NCBI GenBank assembly: GCA_015490475.1
Contig: WFXT01000221.1
Coordinates: forward strand, 1 to 8,967
Reading direction: 5' to 3'
DNA from: Bacteroidota bacterium
GTDB lineage: Bacteria; Bacteroidota; Bacteroidia; JAADEI01
Length of the DNA: 8,967 bases
Shown: positions 6,966 through 8,967 of the stretch, piece after piece
Layout: every line of letters starts with the position of its first letter
Position numbering within the stretch: position 1 is the first letter of the stretch
Program-made: the position numbers and the translations under genes
Notes under the pieces: model-generated
What the model saw: only the letters and a program-made list of their open reading frames with translations
What the model was told of the DNA's origin: nothing
Database searches by the model: none

Positions 6966-7680
6966 ATATATCTGTCAGCGGGCACTTGTCACACATCGGC
7001 TTTCTCGCCTTACACACATATCTACCATGAAGGATTATCCAATGATGAAACTTTGACCTGTACTCCGGTGGGATTAGAGGTGATAAAATCCTTTCTGTTT
7101 GATCCGGTGTCTTAGCATTGTGAAGTCCCAACCGTTTAGTCACCCTGAAAACGTGCGTATCCACCCCCAGAACAGGTTCACCATATAAGGTAGAAGCAAT
7201 TACATGGGCAGATTTTTTTCCTATCCCAGGAAGTTTTTGCAGGTCCTTTGCATTATCAGGAATTTTTCCGCCAAACTCTTTAACAACTTTTTTCGCCAAT
7301 TCAATCAAGTATTTAGTCTTGTTATTCGGATAAGAACAAGTTTTTATTAACTCATAAACCTCCTTGGGTGAGGCTTTAGCAAGAGCATACACATCAGGAA
7401 ATCGCTTGAAAAATGCAGGTGTTATCTCATTAACCCGCTTATCAGTACATTGAGCAGAGAGTAAAGTGGCAACAACTAATTCGTAAGGATTTCTGTATTT
7501 AAGTTCTGTAGTGGGCGAAGGATTTATTTTGCTAAATGTGTCTATTATGCGTCTAATCTTCTGTTGAGCATCAGGACCCGCCTGGTATGAAGTCTTTTTA
7601 GAAACTGCTGACGACCTTGTCCCCTTCTTTATAGACCCCAATTCTTCGGTATTTTTCAAGTCTTTTTGCAAGCAACTCAT
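6931..7680 (-). CDS. nth: Endonuclease III, DNA glycosylase/AP lyase
   Basis: A 249-residue bifunctional base-excision-repair enzyme that removes oxidised pyrimidines and nicks at abasic sites by beta-elimination. The E. coli-like core begins near residue 39 (AQQKIRRIIDTF) with PSPTTEL (55-61) and LLSAQCTDKRVN (73-84). The helix-hairpin-helix LPGIGKKSAHVI (150-161) holds the catalytic Lys156, and VDTHVFRV (173-180) holds the catalytic Asp174. Four cysteines spaced C-x6-C-x2-C-x5-C (223, 230, 233, 239) bind the 4Fe-4S cluster. About 38 extra basic residues precede the core. This extension is forced: no ATG, GTG or TTG codon occurs between the accA stop and the core, so translation must begin inside accA, most simply at the ATG at 7680 (a TTG precedes it at 7683; TTG codons follow at residues 4, 8 and 14). 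The overlap with accA is then 83 nt. Its own stop overlaps the rsmA start. Confidence 0.94.
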   Translation of the reverse strand: MSCLQKDLKNTEELGSIKKGTRSSAVSKKTSYQAGPDAQQKIRRIIDTFSKINPSPTTELKYRNPYELVVATLLSAQCTDKRVNEITPAFFKRFPDVYALAKASPKEVYELIKTCSYPNNKTKYLIELAKKVVKEFGGKIPDNAKDLQKLPGIGKKSAHVIASTLYGEPVLGVDTHVFRVTKRLGLHNAKTPDQTERILSPLIPPEYRSKFHHWIILHGRYVCKARKPMCDKCPLTDICEYYKTERNGA

Positions 7681-8584
7681 CAATGGGAATAGCTTCCAAT
7701 TCTTTTAGATGTTTTAAGATTTCTCGTCTAAGTATCTTGGCTGCTTTTTCTGGGTCCACATGAGCCCCTCCCACAGGTTCCTTGATTATACCATCAATTA
7801 TTTTGTATTTATACAGGTATTGTGGTGTTAATTTGAGCGCTTCTGCTGCCTCTTTCTTATGGTCCCAATCTCTCCATAAAATGGATGAACACGATTCGGG
7901 ACTAATTACTGAAAACCATGTGTTTTCCATCATTAAGATTCTATCTCCTACGCCTATTCCAAGGGCTCCACCAGATGCACCTTCCCCTATGATGATAACC
8001 AGAATGGGAACACGTAACCGCGCCATTTCAAAAAGATTGCGTGCTATTGCTTCTGCCTGTCCCCTCTCCTCCGCCTCCATACCAGGGAAAGCCCCCGGTG
8101 TGTCAACCAATGTAACAACTGGCTTTCCATATTTTTCTGCAAGCTTCATTAATCTAAGTGCCTTACGATAGCCTTCAGGATTAGCCATACCGAAGTTGCG
8201 ATATTGTCTTTCCTTAGTATTGGTACCCTTTTGTTGACCAATAAACATCACCGTCTTCTTACCCAGAAGTCCAAATCCTCCAACAATAGCAGGGTCATCA
8301 TATCCCAATCTGTCACCATGCAATTCCAACCAATCATCACACATAGCGTTGAGATAATACAAAGCCTGCGGGCGATCCGGATGTCTTGACAACAGTACTC
8401 TTTCCCACGGTGTCAGGCTCTCATAAATCTCCTTCCGTTTCTTAACAATTTCCTTCTTTAATTTCTCAATCTCTTCGTCGGGAATATTTTCCCCCTGTTC
8501 TTTTTGCTGAAGCATGTGTTGAAGTTGCCTTTCTAATTCCTCTATCGGTCTTTCAAATTCCAAGTATGTTGGCATGGGAACCAT
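7598..8584 (-). CDS. accA: Acetyl-CoA carboxylase carboxyltransferase subunit alpha
   Basis: A 328-residue alpha subunit of the carboxyltransferase half of acetyl-CoA carboxylase. With AccD (not in this window) it transfers CO2 from carboxybiotin-BCCP to acetyl-CoA to form malonyl-CoA, the committed step of fatty-acid synthesis. Order along the protein: N-terminal LEFERPIEELERQL (8-21) and a charged helical hairpin (about 12-58), the crotonase-fold core with LHGDRLGYDDPAIVGGFG (88-105), GQQKGTNTKE (116-125), NFGMANPEGYRKALRLM (130-146), VTLVDTPGAFPGMEAEERGQ (157-176), IIGEGASGGALGIGVGD (198-214) and WFSVISPE (223-230) with the following WRDW (237-240), then a basic helical tail. AccA has no zinc ribbon; that is on AccD. 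The ATG at 8584 is the outermost start. The ATG at 8575 gives MPTYLEFE, close to other AccA N-termini, and leaves 20 nt rather than 11 after the -7 element, so it is equally credible. First gene of the - strand operon. Confidence 0.96.
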   Translation of the reverse strand: MVPMPTYLEFERPIEELERQLQHMLQQKEQGENIPDEEIEKLKKEIVKKRKEIYESLTPWERVLLSRHPDRPQALYYLNAMCDDWLELHGDRLGYDDPAIVGGFGLLGKKTVMFIGQQKGTNTKERQYRNFGMANPEGYRKALRLMKLAEKYGKPVVTLVDTPGAFPGMEAEERGQAEAIARNLFEMARLRVPILVIIIGEGASGGALGIGVGDRILMMENTWFSVISPESCSSILWRDWDHKKEAAEALKLTPQYLYKYKIIDGIIKEPVGGAHVDPEKAAKILRREILKHLKELEAIPIDELLAKRLEKYRRIGVYKEGDKVVSSF

Positions 8585-8633
8585 TTTCGTCTTTCCAAAG
8601 TTATATAATTCTGGATTTAGGATGCTGGGTGAC
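8585..8633. promoter_or_regulatory. Divergent promoter region between accA and tRNA-Asp
   Basis: Only 49 bp separate accA from the tRNA. On the - strand, TAACTTTG (8603 to 8596) matches TAnnTTTG exactly and is identical to the element upstream of anmK; it would drive accA with a very short leader. On the + strand, TATAATTCTG (8604-8613) contains TATAAT and a one-mismatch TAnnTTTG (TAATTCTG, 8606-8613), placing tRNA transcription near 8619. The two -7 regions are nearly adjacent, so the polymerases probably exclude each other. No clear -33 TTG was found for either. Confidence 0.45.
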
Positions 8634-8707
8634 GGCCCGGTAGTTCAGCAGGTTAGAATGTCGGCTTGTCAGGCCGAAGGTCGCGGGTTCGAATCCCGTC
8701 CGGGCCG
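8634..8707 (+). tRNA. tRNA-Asp (anticodon GUC)
   Basis: A complete 74-nt cloverleaf. The acceptor stem GGCCCGG (8634-8640) pairs with CCGGGCC (8700-8706), with discriminator G at 8707 as usual for tRNA-Asp. The D arm is GTTC/GAAT with loop AGCAGGTTA. The anticodon stem TCGGC/GCCGA closes the loop TTGTCAG with anticodon GTC at 8668-8670. The variable loop has 5 nt. The T arm GCGGG/CCCGT holds the loop TTCGAAT. CCA is not encoded (CAT follows), so it must be added by tRNA nucleotidyltransferase. No other tRNA or rRNA follows in the window. Confidence 0.98.
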
Positions 8708-8882
8708 CATACACTTTCCTTTATACCAAATAATAAATACTTGTCTAATCAATGTTAATTCATGAGTTGAAACCTTTTTAACCTTACTGACGTATGATAG
8801 CATAAATCCCTTTAATCTCCCATTATACCACATTTTTATTTGTGGTATCTAAACAAAATAGTTGAGCTTAAACCTCATTCCA
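8708..8882. other. AT-rich intergenic region after tRNA-Asp
   Basis: These 175 bases hold no credible gene. No GC-rich hairpin with a T-tract follows the tRNA, so its 3' end is not explained by an intrinsic terminator. The only clear structure is the inverted repeat at 8825-8848. A - strand frame through here reads antisense to the tRNA and is spurious. Confidence 0.6.
8825..8848. repeat. Perfect 8-bp inverted repeat, possible operator
   Basis: ATACCACA and TGTGGTAT are perfect inverted copies separated by 8 nt (TTTTTATT). The dyad lies 34 nt upstream of the possible start codon at 8883. TTTATTTG at 8835-8842, inside the dyad, is one mismatch from the TAnnTTTG -7 element, so a protein bound here could block a promoter. 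No T-tract follows on the + strand, so it is not an intrinsic terminator in that direction. The regulatory role is inferred. Confidence 0.45.
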
Positions 8883-8967
8883 ATGAGTAAAATAAGGCGG
8901 TTTTTCTCTTTTGCTAGTGCTTTTCCTCGTGTTTTTCCTTTAAGTTTCACTATTCTACTTATTGAAG
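8883..8967 (+). CDS. Possible N-terminus of a membrane or secreted protein, cut by the window edge
   Basis: An ATG at 8883 opens a frame of 28 codons that runs off the window without a stop. The translation begins MSKIRRFFSF, then an Ala/Phe/Pro-rich stretch and the hydrophobic FTILLIE. A basic N-terminus followed by a hydrophobic segment is what a signal anchor or first membrane helix would show. The product cannot be named. There is no Shine-Dalgarno sequence, as is usual in this window. The opposite strand is also open across the same bases (from the edge to a stop at about 8849), so this call is tentative. Confidence 0.35.
   Translation, partial: MSKIRRFFSFASAFPRVFPLSFTILLIE

Noticed and set aside
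8574..8765. Open frame on the + strand across the tRNA (about 63 codons)
   Set aside because: It translates the tRNA-Asp gene (reads VQQVRMSACQAEGRGFES), a well-known spurious product of tRNA genes.
8708..8780. Intrinsic terminator for tRNA-Asp
   Set aside because: Searched for a hairpin plus T-tract; only a run of five T near 8775 is present and no stem precedes it.
8615..8790. - strand open frame antisense to the tRNA
   Set aside because: It reads RPGTGFEPATFGLTSRHS across the tRNA, the familiar false protein seen antisense to tRNAs.
8849..8965. - strand open frame entering from the right edge (KLKGKTRGKALAKEKNR...)
   Set aside because: It has no recognisable domain, is lysine-rich from T/C-rich sequence on the other strand, and competes with the more plausible ATG-initiated hydrophobic N-terminus on the + strand.

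Overview
This 9-kb, AT-rich window is an ordinary chromosomal stretch, most likely from a member of the Bacteroidota or a close relative (FCB group). The evidence for that lineage is indirect. Protein sequences such as the anhydro-N-acetylmuramate kinase (DIVPVN in place of DTGPGN) and the acyl-CoA thioesterase have Bacteroidota-like features. Start codons generally lack Shine-Dalgarno sequences. Three promoter-position copies of the Bacteroidota -7 element TAnnTTTG are present, and the tRNA gene does not encode CCA. No mobile element, CRISPR array or phage gene is visible.

Layout, left to right. (1) A secreted YceI-like lipid-binding protein on the + strand converges on a rhomboid intramembrane protease on the - strand. 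(2) A 94-bp divergent promoter region leads to anmK (+), which ends in two tandem hairpins; the second is a textbook intrinsic terminator. (3) A compact + strand operon follows: hotdog acyl-CoA thioesterase, then PcrA/UvrD helicase (3-nt gap), then an uncharacterised coiled-coil protein (1-nt TGATG overlap). (4) This operon runs tail-to-tail into a - strand operon, accA - nth - rsmA, in which every junction overlaps, including an unusually long accA/nth overlap of about 83 nt. (5) A 49-bp divergent region separates accA from a tRNA-Asp(GUC) gene on the + strand. (6) The last 260 nt hold an inverted repeat and possibly the first 28 codons of a membrane or secreted protein cut by the window edge.

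The named functions are housekeeping: cell-wall recycling (AnmK), fatty-acid synthesis (AccA), acyl-CoA turnover (thioesterase), DNA repair (PcrA, Nth), ribosome maturation (RsmA) and translation (tRNA-Asp). I found no convincing new multi-gene system. The most interesting items are the unknown protein translationally coupled to PcrA, the altered NLAY catalytic motif in RsmA, the long accA/nth coding overlap, a cysteine pair in YceI, and the inverted repeat upstream of the cut-off ORF at the right edge.
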